A stretch of DNA of 64,000 nucleotides from a bacterium HR19 (GCA_002898315.1 BEHV01000002.1:162729-226728), one strand, 5' to 3'; shown: positions 35,994 through 45,620, numbered from the stretch's first letter. A program made the numbers and translations. The notes: generated by a model from the sequence alone, not told the origin.

Positions 35994-38519
35994 ATGATAG
36001 GCGACGAAGAAAGGGAAGAAGATGTTAATGAAGATAATGCCGCAGGTTCGTCTGGGAACAATGCAGGAGATGAGAAGCCACCTATACCTCTTTTGGGACC
36101 TCTTCCAACTATTAACTTCCGGAAGGACCTTCCGATACCTGTGGTGAATTTGGTGGGTTTTGTGATTTTTCCGGGAAGTATAACTCCGATAACAGTAGCA
36201 AATCCCGAGTCGCAACTTGCTATTGAGCACGCAATTCAATCTCATAGATTCATTTTTGCATCGCTCATAAACGAACAAGCCACAAATCCAAAAGATGCAA
36301 TAAGGGACTTTGGGGTTGTAGGATTCATTATGAGGGTGGCGAAAGATGGAAACTCAATAAGAGCTCTTGTTAGCGGAATTTACAGAGCTAAAATAGAGAA
36401 ATTTGTAAGCTCAATCCCCCCATTTCTTGTGAATGTTCAAATATTTGAAGATAAAAAGCCAGTTATATTCAATCCAACTCTTGAGGCGATGACAAGGCAA
36501 CTTTTAGAACTTTTTGAGGAATATGTTTCTCTTCTGCCCATAAAACCGCCACCAGAAGCTATTGCAGTTTTGCGAAGTGTTGAGGTTCCCGGAAAAATAG
36601 CCGACCTTATTGCTGGCTCGCTCCCTCTCAAACCGTCAGAAGCACAAGACATTTTAGAAACAATAGACCAAGAAGAAAGAATACGAAAACTCATCTCAAT
36701 CATAATAAAAGAAAAAGAGATACTCAAAATACAGAACGAAATATCTAAGCGAGTTCATGAAAACATAGATAAAGCACAGAGAATAAGGATACTTCAAGAA
36801 GAAATAAAGGAAATGCAAAAAGAACTTGAACAGCTTGAAGGAGTAAAGTCAGAAATAGAAGAGTTAAGAGAAAAAGCAGAAAAACTTCCGGAACAAGCAA
36901 AGAAAGAAGTCCTCAAACAAATTGAAAGATTGAACACAATACCAAAAGAATCGCCAGAGTACACAGTAGCTCTGACATGGATAGAGGAGGTTTTATCTTT
37001 GCCGTGGAACGAGGAAACAAAAGATAACCTTGATATAAAGAGAGCAAAAGAAGTTCTTGATGAAGATCACTGGAACCTTGAAGATGTGAAAGAGAGAATT
37101 CTTGAGTTTTTATCTGTCGCTTACCTGAAAAAGAGCATCTCTCGTGGAACTACGCTTTGCTTTGTCGGACCTCCCGGAGTTGGAAAAACATCTCTTGGAA
37201 GGTCAATAGCAAGAGCATTAGGGCGCAAGTTTGTCAGAATATCTCTTGGGGGAGTAAGAGACGAGGCCGAGATAAGGGGACACAGAAGAACTTATGTCGG
37301 AGCTATGCCAGGCAGAATAATCGCAGGAATAAAGCAAGCCGGAACAAAAAATCCCGTCTTCATGTTAGACGAAATAGATAAGATTTATGCTGATTTCAGG
37401 GGAGACCCTGCATCTGCTCTGCTTGAGGTCCTTGACCCCGAGCAGAACAACGCATTTTTAGACCACTACATATCAGTACCCTTTGACCTATCAAAAGTTT
37501 TTTTCATATGCACAGCAAACCAGATTGATACAATACCCCCGCCTCTCCTTGACAGAATGGAACTGATATTTATTCCTGGATACACAGAAATAGATAAGCT
37601 CAATATAGCGAAAAAATTCTTCATACCAAGGTATAAGGAGGAAACAGGTCTTCAAGAATACAATATTAAGATAGAAGATCGGGCGATTTTCAAGGTGATA
37701 AACGAGTATACAAGGGAAGCAGGTGTGAGAGAGCTCGGAAGAAAAATCCAGAACATCTTTCTGAAAATAGCAAAGAAAATAGCAGTGGGAGAGATAAGTG
37801 ATAACAAAAAAGAAATTGTGATAGATGAGAAAAAGGTTGAAGAACTTTTGGGACCAGAGGAGTTTGCTATATTTGAAGATACGAGAGGTGAAGAGATAGG
37901 AGTAGTGACAGGTCTTGCTTGGACACCATACGGCGGAGACATACTCAAAATAGAATGCAATATTGTTCCAAACGAAAAATCAATTACCCTTACAGGTAAT
38001 TTGGGAGAAGTTATGAAGGAATCTGCAAGAGCTGCGTTGACTTATGCAAAAGTAAATGCAAAGAAGCTTGGGATCCCGGAAAAAAAGTTCTCTTATGGAA
38101 TACACATACATGTTCCTGAGGGAGCGGTGCCCAAAGATGGACCATCAGCCGGCTCAGCCATAGCTATATCTTTGATATCTGCTCTTTCGTCAAAGCCCGT
38201 TCGTCAAGATATAGCAATAACAGGAGAGATAACCCTGCGCGGTAAGATATTGCCAGTCGGGGGAATAAGAGAAAAAGTCCTCGCCGCTTCACGCTATGGT
38301 GTCAAAGAAGTCGTCCTCCCGAAACTCAATCAAAAAGACCTTGAAAAAATTCCAGATGAAATAAAAAATAAGATCAAATTTCACTTTGTAGACCATCTTG
38401 ACCAGCTTGTTGAAATAGTTTTCGGAAGAAAGACATCGGCAAAAGAGAACGCTCCAAAAGAAAACAAGAATAATAATTTATCAATAGGTCGTAAAAGAGC
38501 CAAGCAGAGAAAAAAATGA
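35994..38519 (+). CDS. lon: ATP-dependent Lon protease
   Basis: 841-residue LonA, a cytoplasmic hexamer that degrades damaged and regulatory proteins. Order: N-terminal substrate domain (about 40-240), coiled coil (240-330), AAA+ module with Walker A GPPGVGKT near 392, and a protease domain with the Ser718 (DGPSAGS) and Lys761 (GGIREK) dyad. An acidic N-terminal tail of about 35 residues precedes the conserved domain. A CGGAGG site 8 nt before ATG 35994 supports the start. Confidence 0.95.
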   Translation: MIGDEEREEDVNEDNAAGSSGNNAGDEKPPIPLLGPLPTINFRKDLPIPVVNLVGFVIFPGSITPITVANPESQLAIEHAIQSHRFIFASLINEQATNPKDAIRDFGVVGFIMRVAKDGNSIRALVSGIYRAKIEKFVSSIPPFLVNVQIFEDKKPVIFNPTLEAMTRQLLELFEEYVSLLPIKPPPEAIAVLRSVEVPGKIADLIAGSLPLKPSEAQDILETIDQEERIRKLISIIIKEKEILKIQNEISKRVHENIDKAQRIRILQEEIKEMQKELEQLEGVKSEIEELREKAEKLPEQAKKEVLKQIERLNTIPKESPEYTVALTWIEEVLSLPWNEETKDNLDIKRAKEVLDEDHWNLEDVKERILEFLSVAYLKKSISRGTTLCFVGPPGVGKTSLGRSIARALGRKFVRISLGGVRDEAEIRGHRRTYVGAMPGRIIAGIKQAGTKNPVFMLDEIDKIYADFRGDPASALLEVLDPEQNNAFLDHYISVPFDLSKVFFICTANQIDTIPPPLLDRMELIFIPGYTEIDKLNIAKKFFIPRYKEETGLQEYNIKIEDRAIFKVINEYTREAGVRELGRKIQNIFLKIAKKIAVGEISDNKKEIVIDEKKVEELLGPEEFAIFEDTRGEEIGVVTGLAWTPYGGDILKIECNIVPNEKSITLTGNLGEVMKESARAALTYAKVNAKKLGIPEKKFSYGIHIHVPEGAVPKDGPSAGSAIAISLISALSSKPVRQDIAITGEITLRGKILPVGGIREKVLAASRYGVKEVVLPKLNQKDLEKIPDEIKNKIKFHFVDHLDQLVEIVFGRKTSAKENAPKENKNNNLSIGRKRAKQRKK

Positions 38520-38656
38520 TAACCTTTCAATAATCTATTCTGAATTTATTTTGCCGAATTTCATCAACAAAAATTTGTTTATATTATTTTTTATTTTTTA
38601 AAATTTTGAAATAGCTTTTCTTATCAGCGTTTTGAGTAAATTAGGGAGAGTAAGTT

Positions 38657-40798
38657 ATGAGAATAGGAATGAAATTTGAAGGGGAGAATCTTGAAGCAAT
38701 TGTAGGAGAATTTGCGGGTCAGGCAGATGGCTCCTGTCTTCTTATGTATGGTGAAACAGTGGCTCTATCTACTGTTGTGTCGTCAAAGAAAAATGTTGCA
38801 GGAATAGATTTTCTTCCGCTTACCGTTGAGTTCAGAGAGAAATCTTATGCTGTCGGAGAAATCCCCGGGGGATTTTATAAAAGAGAAGGAAAACCCAGCG
38901 AAAGAGAAATACTGATTTCAAGATTAATAGATAGGTCTATAAGACCTCTTTTTGAAAGAGGATATGTAGAAGATACTCAGGTTATATCTTATGCCCTTTC
39001 AGCAGATAAAATTCACGAGCCAGATATATTGGCTATCAACTCTACTTCAATTGCCCTTTTGATCTCTGACATACCTTTCTACACTCCTGTGGCAGCAGTA
39101 AAAGTTGGTATGAAAGATGGTAAATTTATCCTCAATCCCAAAAGCGAGGAAGAAAAAGCTCAACTTGAGCTTGTGGTAGCTGGAACAGAAACAGGAATAG
39201 TTATGGTTGAAGGACGGGCTAACTTTGTATCAGAAGATACTTTCTTAGACGCTATATTTTTCGCTCACAAGTATATAAAAAAACTCATAGAGTTCCAAAA
39301 GAAAATATGCGAGGTTTTGGGCAAGCCAAAAAGAAGTTTTAAACCCATAACCTACTCGGAGGATGTTATAGAAAAAATAGCGAGCAAGATAGACATCAAA
39401 GATATAGTTCTGACATCTTCAAAGATAGAAAGAAGAAGAAAAGAAGACGAGGCGTTGGAAAACCTGAAAAAAGAGTTAGACCATTTTGTCCCTCCTGATG
39501 AGAGATATTCCGATGAAGAGAAGGTTTCAATACTGACCCACTCGTTTTTTGAACTCACCCGGAGGTTTGTCAGAAGAATGATAGTAGAAGATAAAAGAAG
39601 AATAGACGGGAGGGGTCCAGATGATATAAGAGAGATAGAGATACTTCTTGGTGTTCTTCCAAGGGCACACGGTTCTGCGATATTCAGAAGAGGAGAAACA
39701 CAAGCTCTCGTCACTGTGACTTTGGGGACTCCAAAAGATGTTCAGCCGGTTGAGGGTTTTGGCGTAGAGCTTGAAGCAAAAAGGTTCATGCTACACTATA
39801 ACTTCCCTCCTTTTTCATCGGGAGAGGTAAAGCCCATCAAAGGTCCTTCAAGAAGAGAGATAGGGCACGGCTATCTTGCGGAAAAAGCTCTCGCTCCCGT
39901 AATACCGCCAGAAGATATATTCCCTTATACTATACGCGTCGTTTCAGATATACTCTCATCAAACGGCTCAACTTCAATGGCATCGGTGTGCGGTGGAAGT
40001 TTGGCTCTTTTTGACGCAGGTGTTCCAGTCCTCTCACACGTTGCAGGAGTTGCTATGGGAGTCATAAAAGAGGGAGAAACCTTTGAGGTCATAACAGATA
40101 TTTTGGGAGATGAGGACCATCTTGGGGATATGGATTTCAAAATAGCGGGTTCTGAAAACGGAATAAGCGCAGTACAGATGGACCTCAAAACTATGGGACT
40201 ATCGTTTGACATAATAAGAGAAGCTGTGTACAGAGCTAAAAAGGCAAGAGAGAAAATCCTTCAGTTCATGTATAACCATATACAGAAACCAAAATCGCTC
40301 TCTCCATACACTCCAAAATTCCATAAGCTCAAAGTTGATGTTGATAAAATAGGAGCCCTTATAGGTCCGAACGGCAGAAACATAAAACAAATAGTTGAAA
40401 AGACAAAAGCAGATATAGAAATAGACCTTGATGGTAATGTCAAGATTTTTGCTCCAGACGAAGAGAAACTCAAAGAGGTGATTGACCTTATAAATTACTA
40501 CACAAGTGATGTAGAAGAGGGCAAAATATATAAAGCTAAGGTGAAAAGAATACTACCAAACGGCGCATTGGTACAACTTATCCCTTCTCTTCAATACGCT
40601 TTCATGCATATTTCTCACGTTGATGTGAAAAGAATAAGCAGAGTAGTAGATGCTATAAAACCGAACGAAGAAATAGAGGTTAAAGTTGTCAAAATTGAAG
40701 AAGACGGGAGAATACTCGTATCAAGAAAAGAAGCCCTCCTTGAAAAAGAAAGAGGCGAGAGAAGAAAAGAGAAGGAAGAGAAAAGAAGAAGAATATAA
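38657..40798 (+). CDS. pnp: Polyribonucleotide nucleotidyltransferase (PNPase)
   Basis: 713-residue trimeric 3'-5' phosphorolytic exoribonuclease. Two RNase PH domains (about 1-225 and 305-545) flank an all-helical linker, followed by a KH domain (GALIGPNGRNIKQI near 565) and an S1 domain (about 618-690). The tail is Arg/Lys/Glu-rich. The gene is not next to rpsO, its common neighbour. PNPase also trims tRNA and mRNA 3' ends, which matters given the tRNA-mRNA arrangements here. The 137-nt spacer before it shows only a weak AT inverted repeat (AACAAA/TTTGTT near 38570). Confidence 0.95.
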   Translation: MRIGMKFEGENLEAIVGEFAGQADGSCLLMYGETVALSTVVSSKKNVAGIDFLPLTVEFREKSYAVGEIPGGFYKREGKPSEREILISRLIDRSIRPLFERGYVEDTQVISYALSADKIHEPDILAINSTSIALLISDIPFYTPVAAVKVGMKDGKFILNPKSEEEKAQLELVVAGTETGIVMVEGRANFVSEDTFLDAIFFAHKYIKKLIEFQKKICEVLGKPKRSFKPITYSEDVIEKIASKIDIKDIVLTSSKIERRRKEDEALENLKKELDHFVPPDERYSDEEKVSILTHSFFELTRRFVRRMIVEDKRRIDGRGPDDIREIEILLGVLPRAHGSAIFRRGETQALVTVTLGTPKDVQPVEGFGVELEAKRFMLHYNFPPFSSGEVKPIKGPSRREIGHGYLAEKALAPVIPPEDIFPYTIRVVSDILSSNGSTSMASVCGGSLALFDAGVPVLSHVAGVAMGVIKEGETFEVITDILGDEDHLGDMDFKIAGSENGISAVQMDLKTMGLSFDIIREAVYRAKKAREKILQFMYNHIQKPKSLSPYTPKFHKLKVDVDKIGALIGPNGRNIKQIVEKTKADIEIDLDGNVKIFAPDEEKLKEVIDLINYYTSDVEEGKIYKAKVKRILPNGALVQLIPSLQYAFMHISHVDVKRISRVVDAIKPNEEIEVKVVKIEEDGRILVSRKEALLEKERGERRKEKEEKRRRI

Positions 40799-40893
40799 CA
40801 ATTTCTTTTTGTAATTCCTAAATTTTTCTTATGAGGTTTTATTTTTCTTTTCAATTGTAAAATAGATTGAAGATAGGGGAGGTAGTGAGGTTT

Positions 40894-41652
40894 ATGGCAG
40901 GGCACTCAAAATGGCACAATATAAAGCATAAGAAAGCAGCACAGGACCAGAAGAGAGGGAGAATTTTCACAAAGGTGATCAGAGAGATTGAGGTTGCGGT
41001 AAGACAAGGGGGGCCGAACCCCGAGACAAATCCTCGTCTGCGACTTGCGATTGAGATGGCAAAAAGTGTCAACATGCCAAAAGAGAATATAGAAAGAGCT
41101 ATAAAGAAAGCAACAGGTGAACTCGGTGGTGAAAAACTTGAAGAGGTCTTCTTTGAGGGATATGGTCCCGGCGGAGTTGCAATGTATATCTCTGCTATAA
41201 CAGATAATAAAAATAGAACCGCTTCCCAAATAAGAGCAATCTTTTCAAAATTCGGCGGAAGCCTCGCAGAAGCTGGTTCTGTATCATGGCTCTTTGAAAT
41301 GAAAGGAGTCATCACATTTCAGAAGAACTCTATACCTTCAAAAGATGAATTTATAGATTTCGTCATAGAAAGCGGAGCAGAAGATATAAACGAACTTGAT
41401 GATGTGATTGAGGTGTACTGCAACCCTAAAAATTTTGAAGAACTGAAAAAGAAAATTGAAGATGCTGGATGGAGATACGAAAGAGCAGAAATAAGCTTTG
41501 TGCCAAAAAGTACGGTTAAGGTATCGGGCAAAGATGCAGAACATCTCCTCAAACTTATGAACGCAATTGATGAACTTGACGATGTACAAAAGGTATGGGC
41601 AAACTTTGAAATAGAAGATGAAGAAATGGAAAGATTGATTGCAACAATGTAG
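40894..41652 (+). CDS. yebC: YebC/PmpR-family translation/regulatory protein
   Basis: 252 residues beginning MAGHSKWHNIKHKKAAQDQKR, the family's invariant N-terminus, which fixes ATG 40894. A GGGGAGG site lies upstream. The three-domain TACO1/YebC fold is complete. Members act as transcription regulators, and recent work links YebC to relief of ribosome stalling at proline runs. The stop codon TAG ends on the first base of tRNA-Tyr (41652), so the mRNA and tRNA must be separated by cutting at the stop codon. Confidence 0.94.
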   Translation: MAGHSKWHNIKHKKAAQDQKRGRIFTKVIREIEVAVRQGGPNPETNPRLRLAIEMAKSVNMPKENIERAIKKATGELGGEKLEEVFFEGYGPGGVAMYISAITDNKNRTASQIRAIFSKFGGSLAEAGSVSWLFEMKGVITFQKNSIPSKDEFIDFVIESGAEDINELDDVIEVYCNPKNFEELKKKIEDAGWRYERAEISFVPKSTVKVSGKDAEHLLKLMNAIDELDDVQKVWANFEIEDEEMERLIATM

Positions 41653-41735
41653 GGGAGGTGCCGGAGCGGTCAAACGGGCCCGGCTGTAAACCGGGTGGCC
41701 CCAGGCCTACGGGGGTTCAAATCCCTCCCTCCCCA
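41652..41735 (+). tRNA. tRNA-Tyr(GUA)
   Basis: Type II tRNA: acceptor GGGGAGG/CCTCCCC, anticodon loop CTGTAAA (anticodon GTA) on stem CCCGG/CCGGG, variable arm TGGCCCCAGGCCTA, T arm GGGGG-TTCAAAT-CCCTC and discriminator A at 41735. CCA is not encoded. Its first base is also the last base of the yebC stop codon. The next protein start (TTG 41746) is 10 nt after the discriminator. Confidence 0.93.
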
Positions 41736-41745
41736 CACAAAAAAA

Positions 41746-42195
41746 TTGCTCCTTACCACTATCTACTCAATTATATCTTTCTCATTCTTCCTCAACATAA
41801 AGGGTGGTTTGTCTTTTCCTTCCTCAATAGCCCAGAAGGTTTCTCCTTCCTTCGCTTTTGCTCTCGGAGTTGCGGAATTTGATAGCTTTGATGCTGGAGC
41901 AAACTTTTACTTCTTCCCATCTGCCGGTTTTTTCTTCCCATCATCAAGAGTTTCAATACGTTTTGATTCCCCTGGCTTTTTCGCAAGCATAGGAGCAGGA
42001 ATCGGTCCAGGTATTCAGTCCCAGAGACAAAAAATTTTAGCTTATCTTGGACTTGAGACATTTGGAGATTTCGGAGTGTGGATAGAACCAAGGAGGTTTT
42101 CTGCCCACCTTTCCCCTATAATTTCCGGTTTTTTTGGAAGTAATTCCGGATACATAATTTCTCTTCTCTTCGGTTTCTCGGTGTTCTCCCCGTAA
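41746..42195 (+). CDS. Putative exported beta-barrel-like protein
   Basis: 149 residues from TTG 41746. A hydrophobic N-terminus (SIISFSFFLNIKGGLSFPSS, about 9-28) could be a signal peptide. The rest alternates aromatic and small residues in short beta-strand-like blocks with many Phe and Gly, and ends in LLFGFSVFSP, as small outer-membrane proteins often do. No family is recognised. The frame is also open through tRNA-Tyr, but nothing in the tRNA portion looks like protein. The start is 10 nt after the tRNA and has no Shine-Dalgarno sequence. Reality as a gene is likely but not certain. Confidence 0.55.
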   Translation: MLLTTIYSIISFSFFLNIKGGLSFPSSIAQKVSPSFAFALGVAEFDSFDAGANFYFFPSAGFFFPSSRVSIRFDSPGFFASIGAGIGPGIQSQRQKILAYLGLETFGDFGVWIEPRRFSAHLSPIISGFFGSNSGYIISLLFGFSVFSP

Positions 42196-42238
42196 CCCTT
42201 AACAAATATTTCATTTCTGAATTAAATTTTTTCTCTGA

Positions 42239-43252
42239 ATGAAATTAACTCTGGAGAAAGATAAACTGCTTATATTTTTTTTCTTCATTTTTTTCTCTTG
42301 CTCTGGAACATCTGAGGTTAATCTTGGTTCGGCTTATTTCTCCTTCTCATCTACATACCGGCTCATAAAATTTTTGAGAGATGGCGTCTTCCCAAAAAGC
42401 TGGACCGACCCCTCTGACTTTTTTGAGAAACTTTATAACTTCTTTACAGTTCTTTTCCCGAATTATAAATCAATCATACAGGTAAAGCCGTTCTCTACAA
42501 GAGATTTCTCAAATTGTATCACCTCTGCTATATTCCCTGACTCAACTTATGTTTTTGGAGAGTGTTCTGAATTCACAGAAGATAAAGATGATAAATCTGT
42601 ACCTTTGATCTTAATTCGCTCATCATATATCTGCTCTGATATAAAGTCAACGAAAAACTGCAAAGGGAAAATAGAATACTTTTTCAATATTTTGGGCTGG
42701 TGTATAGATAACCTTGATTACCTATCGTGTTCTGATATTTTCAGAAATTTTTCGGTTTCTTATTTTTACTTTTTTTCTGAATTTTCTTATTTGTCAGCAG
42801 AAACTCAAAGCACAGCTTACACACTAAGCATCAACATTGACTATTTCAGCACAAGTATAACTCTGTTTTCTGAATATAAAGATAGAAGAACAATTTTGAT
42901 GAGATATAACTCAGAAATACGGGATTTTTCTTTTATGTATGAGGTTTATAGCAAAATTATTCTCAATGTATATTTTGATGGGAAATCTCTTTTATCTTAT
43001 ATGAACTCTCCCGAAGGGACTTGCTATACTGTCAAATCTGATTTCAAAACCAAAGAACCATTAATATATATATTTCCAGATTTTTCTCAACGGTTTGGCG
43101 AAGATAATTTTGCGTATTGCCCTGAAAAAGGAGTTATAAATATAAACACGAATTCAAGAAGTTTTCAGATTGATTTTGCGAAAGCTCAATGTCAAGAACT
43201 CATAAATTCTTCAAAAGATTTTGAGAGAAATTCAAGTTCTTGCTCGCCATAG
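42239..43252 (+). CDS. Putative lipoprotein of unknown function
   Basis: 337 residues. The N-terminus has a charged start, a Phe-rich hydrophobic core and FFSC at about 18-21, a plausible lipobox with the lipidated cysteine, followed by SGTSEVN. The mature part is rich in Phe, Tyr, Ser and contains about ten further cysteines (for example CKGK, CIDN, CSDIF), suggesting disulfides in the periplasm or cell surface. No family is recognised. It follows the previous gene by 43 nt and has no clear ribosome-binding site. Confidence 0.65.
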   Translation: MKLTLEKDKLLIFFFFIFFSCSGTSEVNLGSAYFSFSSTYRLIKFLRDGVFPKSWTDPSDFFEKLYNFFTVLFPNYKSIIQVKPFSTRDFSNCITSAIFPDSTYVFGECSEFTEDKDDKSVPLILIRSSYICSDIKSTKNCKGKIEYFFNILGWCIDNLDYLSCSDIFRNFSVSYFYFFSEFSYLSAETQSTAYTLSINIDYFSTSITLFSEYKDRRTILMRYNSEIRDFSFMYEVYSKIILNVYFDGKSLLSYMNSPEGTCYTVKSDFKTKEPLIYIFPDFSQRFGEDNFAYCPEKGVININTNSRSFQIDFAKAQCQELINSSKDFERNSSSCSP

Positions 43253-43275
43253 ATATTATGTGAAAAACCCTAACT

Positions 43276-44559
43276 TTAAGAAGATACCTCAACATCTTGA
43301 AACATTATTGATGGAGTTCCTATATTTCCGCAAACTTTGAAATCAGAAAATAAAACCGCATCTTTCAAAATTTCAAATATGTTCCCAGATATTACTGCTG
43401 TTTTGAATGGCTGTCGGGAGTTCAAAACATACCCTCTACAACCCACAGAGAAGTTCCCTCTTACTTCATCTCCTGTATGCAGACCTATTATTTCAGATAC
43501 ATATAAGGTTTTTGGCATTTTCTCTGCGTCTTCTCTTTTTATCTTCCCTGGAAGAAGAGCTAATGCAGAAAAGTATTGTGATGGGAGAGCAAGATGGTTC
43601 TGCCTCATAGAACATCTTGTATTCTTTATTCCCAATATTTCTGATGTTTTTTCATCTGTAAAGAAGTTCTCAATAACTCCACCATTTATGAGGTAGAAAT
43701 TATTTTTTACTCCTCCTTCATCATCAAAAAACCTCAGACCTCTGTTGAACTTCATTTCATCTTTTATTTGTGAAAAACTTTTCGGCTCAACTATCTCGCA
43801 TATAAATATATTGTCTCCAAAAATTTTCTTTCCTATATCCTTTATTGAAAATCTTGAATTTCCTTTTACTAATCTATCTCCGCAGAAGTTCTGGACTATA
43901 AACTCAATAAACTGTGCGGAGATCTTCGGAGGTAGAACAATATTATATTTCCCGCTCTCTATCTTTCCGTTTCCGAAGGAAAAATCATTCAAAATCTCAT
44001 CGCAAATTTTCCTTATGTCTATTTTATCGGGCGAGAGATAAGATTCTGAGAAATAAACGATCTGCGATTCGCCATTTTTTTCTCCCCCTACCGAACCATA
44101 GATGAAAAAGTAGTTTTTCTCTTCTTCAAGCTTTACTCCGAACGAATTTATGATCTTCCTTTTTTCGGTTGTCTTACCACAGACGATTTTATCTACTATT
44201 ACTTTGAAATCTGCTTTTTGTTTTATGATGCTGGTAAGTTCCATCACCACCTCTTTTGATTTCCATTTCTTCTTCTCTCCAAGAGTAAATTTTTTTGACA
44301 CCTTGACTCTTGGTATTGAAAGTTTTTCTTCTATAAGTGGTTCTGGAATTGATTTACCAGATACTCTATCTTTTCCCGATTTTTCAAAGGCAAAAAATCC
44401 ATACTTTTCCATATCAGAATACCTTACAGAAGTTGATTTTATTTTTTTCGTCTGTGGGTTCGGGGAGGTATCACCTGCGGAAAGAACGAACTCCTCCGAT
44501 ACCTTTTCGTATTCAAAAACTTCCCATACTTTGTATTTTTTCTTTATATCATTTATCAT
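43276..44559 (-). CDS. pmbA: PmbA/TldE-family protein (metalloprotease subunit homologue)
   Basis: 427 residues. The C-terminal third shows family blocks IIGLHTGDEVRGNFSVGCRGY, then AVISGNIFEIL and NIGTPSIMFQDVEV, matching PmbA/TldE. There is no HExxxH motif, which distinguishes it from the catalytic TldD subunit. TldD/TldE pairs process ribosomally made peptides and degrade CcdA in E. coli. No tldD lies in the window, so this copy is an orphan or works with a distant partner. It converges on the lipoprotein gene with 23 nt between stops. Confidence 0.78.
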   Translation of the reverse strand: MINDIKKKYKVWEVFEYEKVSEEFVLSAGDTSPNPQTKKIKSTSVRYSDMEKYGFFAFEKSGKDRVSGKSIPEPLIEEKLSIPRVKVSKKFTLGEKKKWKSKEVVMELTSIIKQKADFKVIVDKIVCGKTTEKRKIINSFGVKLEEEKNYFFIYGSVGGEKNGESQIVYFSESYLSPDKIDIRKICDEILNDFSFGNGKIESGKYNIVLPPKISAQFIEFIVQNFCGDRLVKGNSRFSIKDIGKKIFGDNIFICEIVEPKSFSQIKDEMKFNRGLRFFDDEGGVKNNFYLINGGVIENFFTDEKTSEILGIKNTRCSMRQNHLALPSQYFSALALLPGKIKREDAEKMPKTLYVSEIIGLHTGDEVRGNFSVGCRGYVLNSRQPFKTAVISGNIFEILKDAVLFSDFKVCGNIGTPSIMFQDVEVSS

Positions 44560-44655
44560 CTTAATTGATTTTATATCTCATCAAAACTAAAATGTGTGTT
44601 GTGAAAATATTTGCAGGAATATAAACAAAACTTCTTTGAAAACGGTTTGATTTAT

Positions 44656-45003
44656 CTATTGGACTTTTGGAATTTTTCCTGTTATCAAGTAATCTGTAAA
44701 TAATGTTTCCACATCTATTATTTTGTTTCTCAGGTCTCTTACTATTTCTTTTGCTTCTTCATCTTCTTTGAGGAATCTTTCCCCTACAATAAGGCAGGAA
44801 TCAATAAATTCAAGAATATCTATTATTTTCACAATTTTTTTTACTCTGTTAGCGAGTTCCTCATCTTTCAAAAAGTCATCCGCAAGCAAAACCTTATCGC
44901 TGGAATTATCAAATTGAGCTTTATCTTCATATTCGCTATTTTCCAGATTATCTTTTTCCTTCCCCACAATAGGTTTAACTTTCTTTCTTTTTTTCTCATT
45001 CAT
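44656..45003 (-). CDS. Small charged protein of unknown function
   Basis: About 115 residues if started at ATG 45003 (MNEKKRKK); an in-frame ATG at 45066 would add 21 basic residues. The first half is strongly charged and low-complexity, the second half predicts as helices (NRVKKIVKIIDILEFIDSCL and following). No family is recognised. It lies 48-111 nt downstream of the yjbQ homologue on the same strand and may be the last gene of the tRNA-Thr unit. Confidence 0.5.
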   Translation of the reverse strand: MNEKKRKKVKPIVGKEKDNLENSEYEDKAQFDNSSDKVLLADDFLKDEELANRVKKIVKIIDILEFIDSCLIVGERFLKEDEEAKEIVRDLRNKIIDVETLFTDYLITGKIPKVQ

Positions 45004-45114
45004 AGCTTTTGTATATTTTCGGAAAAAAAGTTTTTTTTTATACTGTGGGATTTGGAGCTTTTTCATTCATATTGAAAAGGAATTATAAGAATTCTCTTTG
45101 GTGTTTTCTACCAT

Positions 45115-45534
45115 CTATACCCCAATTATTTTTACTATCACCTTTCTTGTTCTGGGACCATCAAACTCAACCAGGAAGATTCCTTGCCATGTTCCCCACG
45201 GTAAGCTCCCGTTTTCTATTGGTATAGAAACTGAACTTCCAACAATTGAGGTCTTTATATGAGCATCAGCGTTTCCTTCTGTGTGTGAGTAGCTTCCTCT
45301 GTGAGGTATGATTCTGCTGAGTGTTTCGTGAATATCTTTCTGAACCGTTGGGTCCCAGTTTTCGTTTATCATAACTCCACAGGTTGTGTGTGGAATAAAC
45401 ACTGCCATAATTCCATCTTTTATACCGCTTTCTGAAAGAATCTTTTCAACTTCTTTGGTTATATCTACGCTTGATGTTCTTGACGGGGTTTTGACCTGTA
45501 TTGTTTTAGAGAAGGTTTTGAAACTTCCGGACAA
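45115..45534 (-). CDS. yjbQ: YjbQ/UPF0047 family protein
   Basis: 139 residues, a compact beta-barrel trimer family. Motifs IPHTTCGVMINENWDP (around 50-65), HRGSYSHTEGNADAHIKTSI and WGTWQGIFLVEFDGPR are diagnostic. Members have been assigned thiamin-phosphate-synthase-like side activity in E. coli, but the physiological role is uncertain. The start is TTG at 45534, 13 nt after the tRNA-Thr discriminator base, and no alternative ATG exists before the conserved core. The spacer CCCCAAAAATTTT has no Shine-Dalgarno sequence. Confidence 0.88.
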   Translation of the reverse strand: MSGSFKTFSKTIQVKTPSRTSSVDITKEVEKILSESGIKDGIMAVFIPHTTCGVMINENWDPTVQKDIHETLSRIIPHRGSYSHTEGNADAHIKTSIVGSSVSIPIENGSLPWGTWQGIFLVEFDGPRTRKVIVKIIGV

Positions 45535-45547
45535 AAAATTTTTGGGG

Positions 45548-45620
45548 AGCCAAGGGTGGGATTCGAACCCACGACCTGGTGCTTACAAGGCACCCGCTCT
45601 ACCACCTGAGCTACCTTGGC
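45548..45620 (-). tRNA. tRNA-Thr(UGU)
   Basis: Minus-strand cloverleaf: acceptor GCCAAGG/CCTTGGC, D arm GCTC/GAGC, anticodon stem GGTGC/GCACC with loop CTTGTAA (anticodon TGT), T arm GTGGG-TTCGAAT-CCCAC and discriminator T at 45548. CCA is not encoded (CCC follows). The yjbQ homologue begins 13 nt downstream on the same strand. Confidence 0.95.

Noticed and set aside
38560-38600. AT inverted repeat AACAAA/TTTGTT as lon terminator
   Set aside because: Stem is only six A/T-rich pairs in an AT-rich spacer, too weak to call a terminator.
40867-40893. TTG 40867 as yebC start
   Set aside because: The ribosome-binding site GGGGAGG lies inside this extension and the family starts at MAGHSKWH.
41658-41882. 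Plus-strand frame beginning inside tRNA-Tyr
   Set aside because: Out of frame with the more protein-like 41746-42195 frame and begins within the tRNA.
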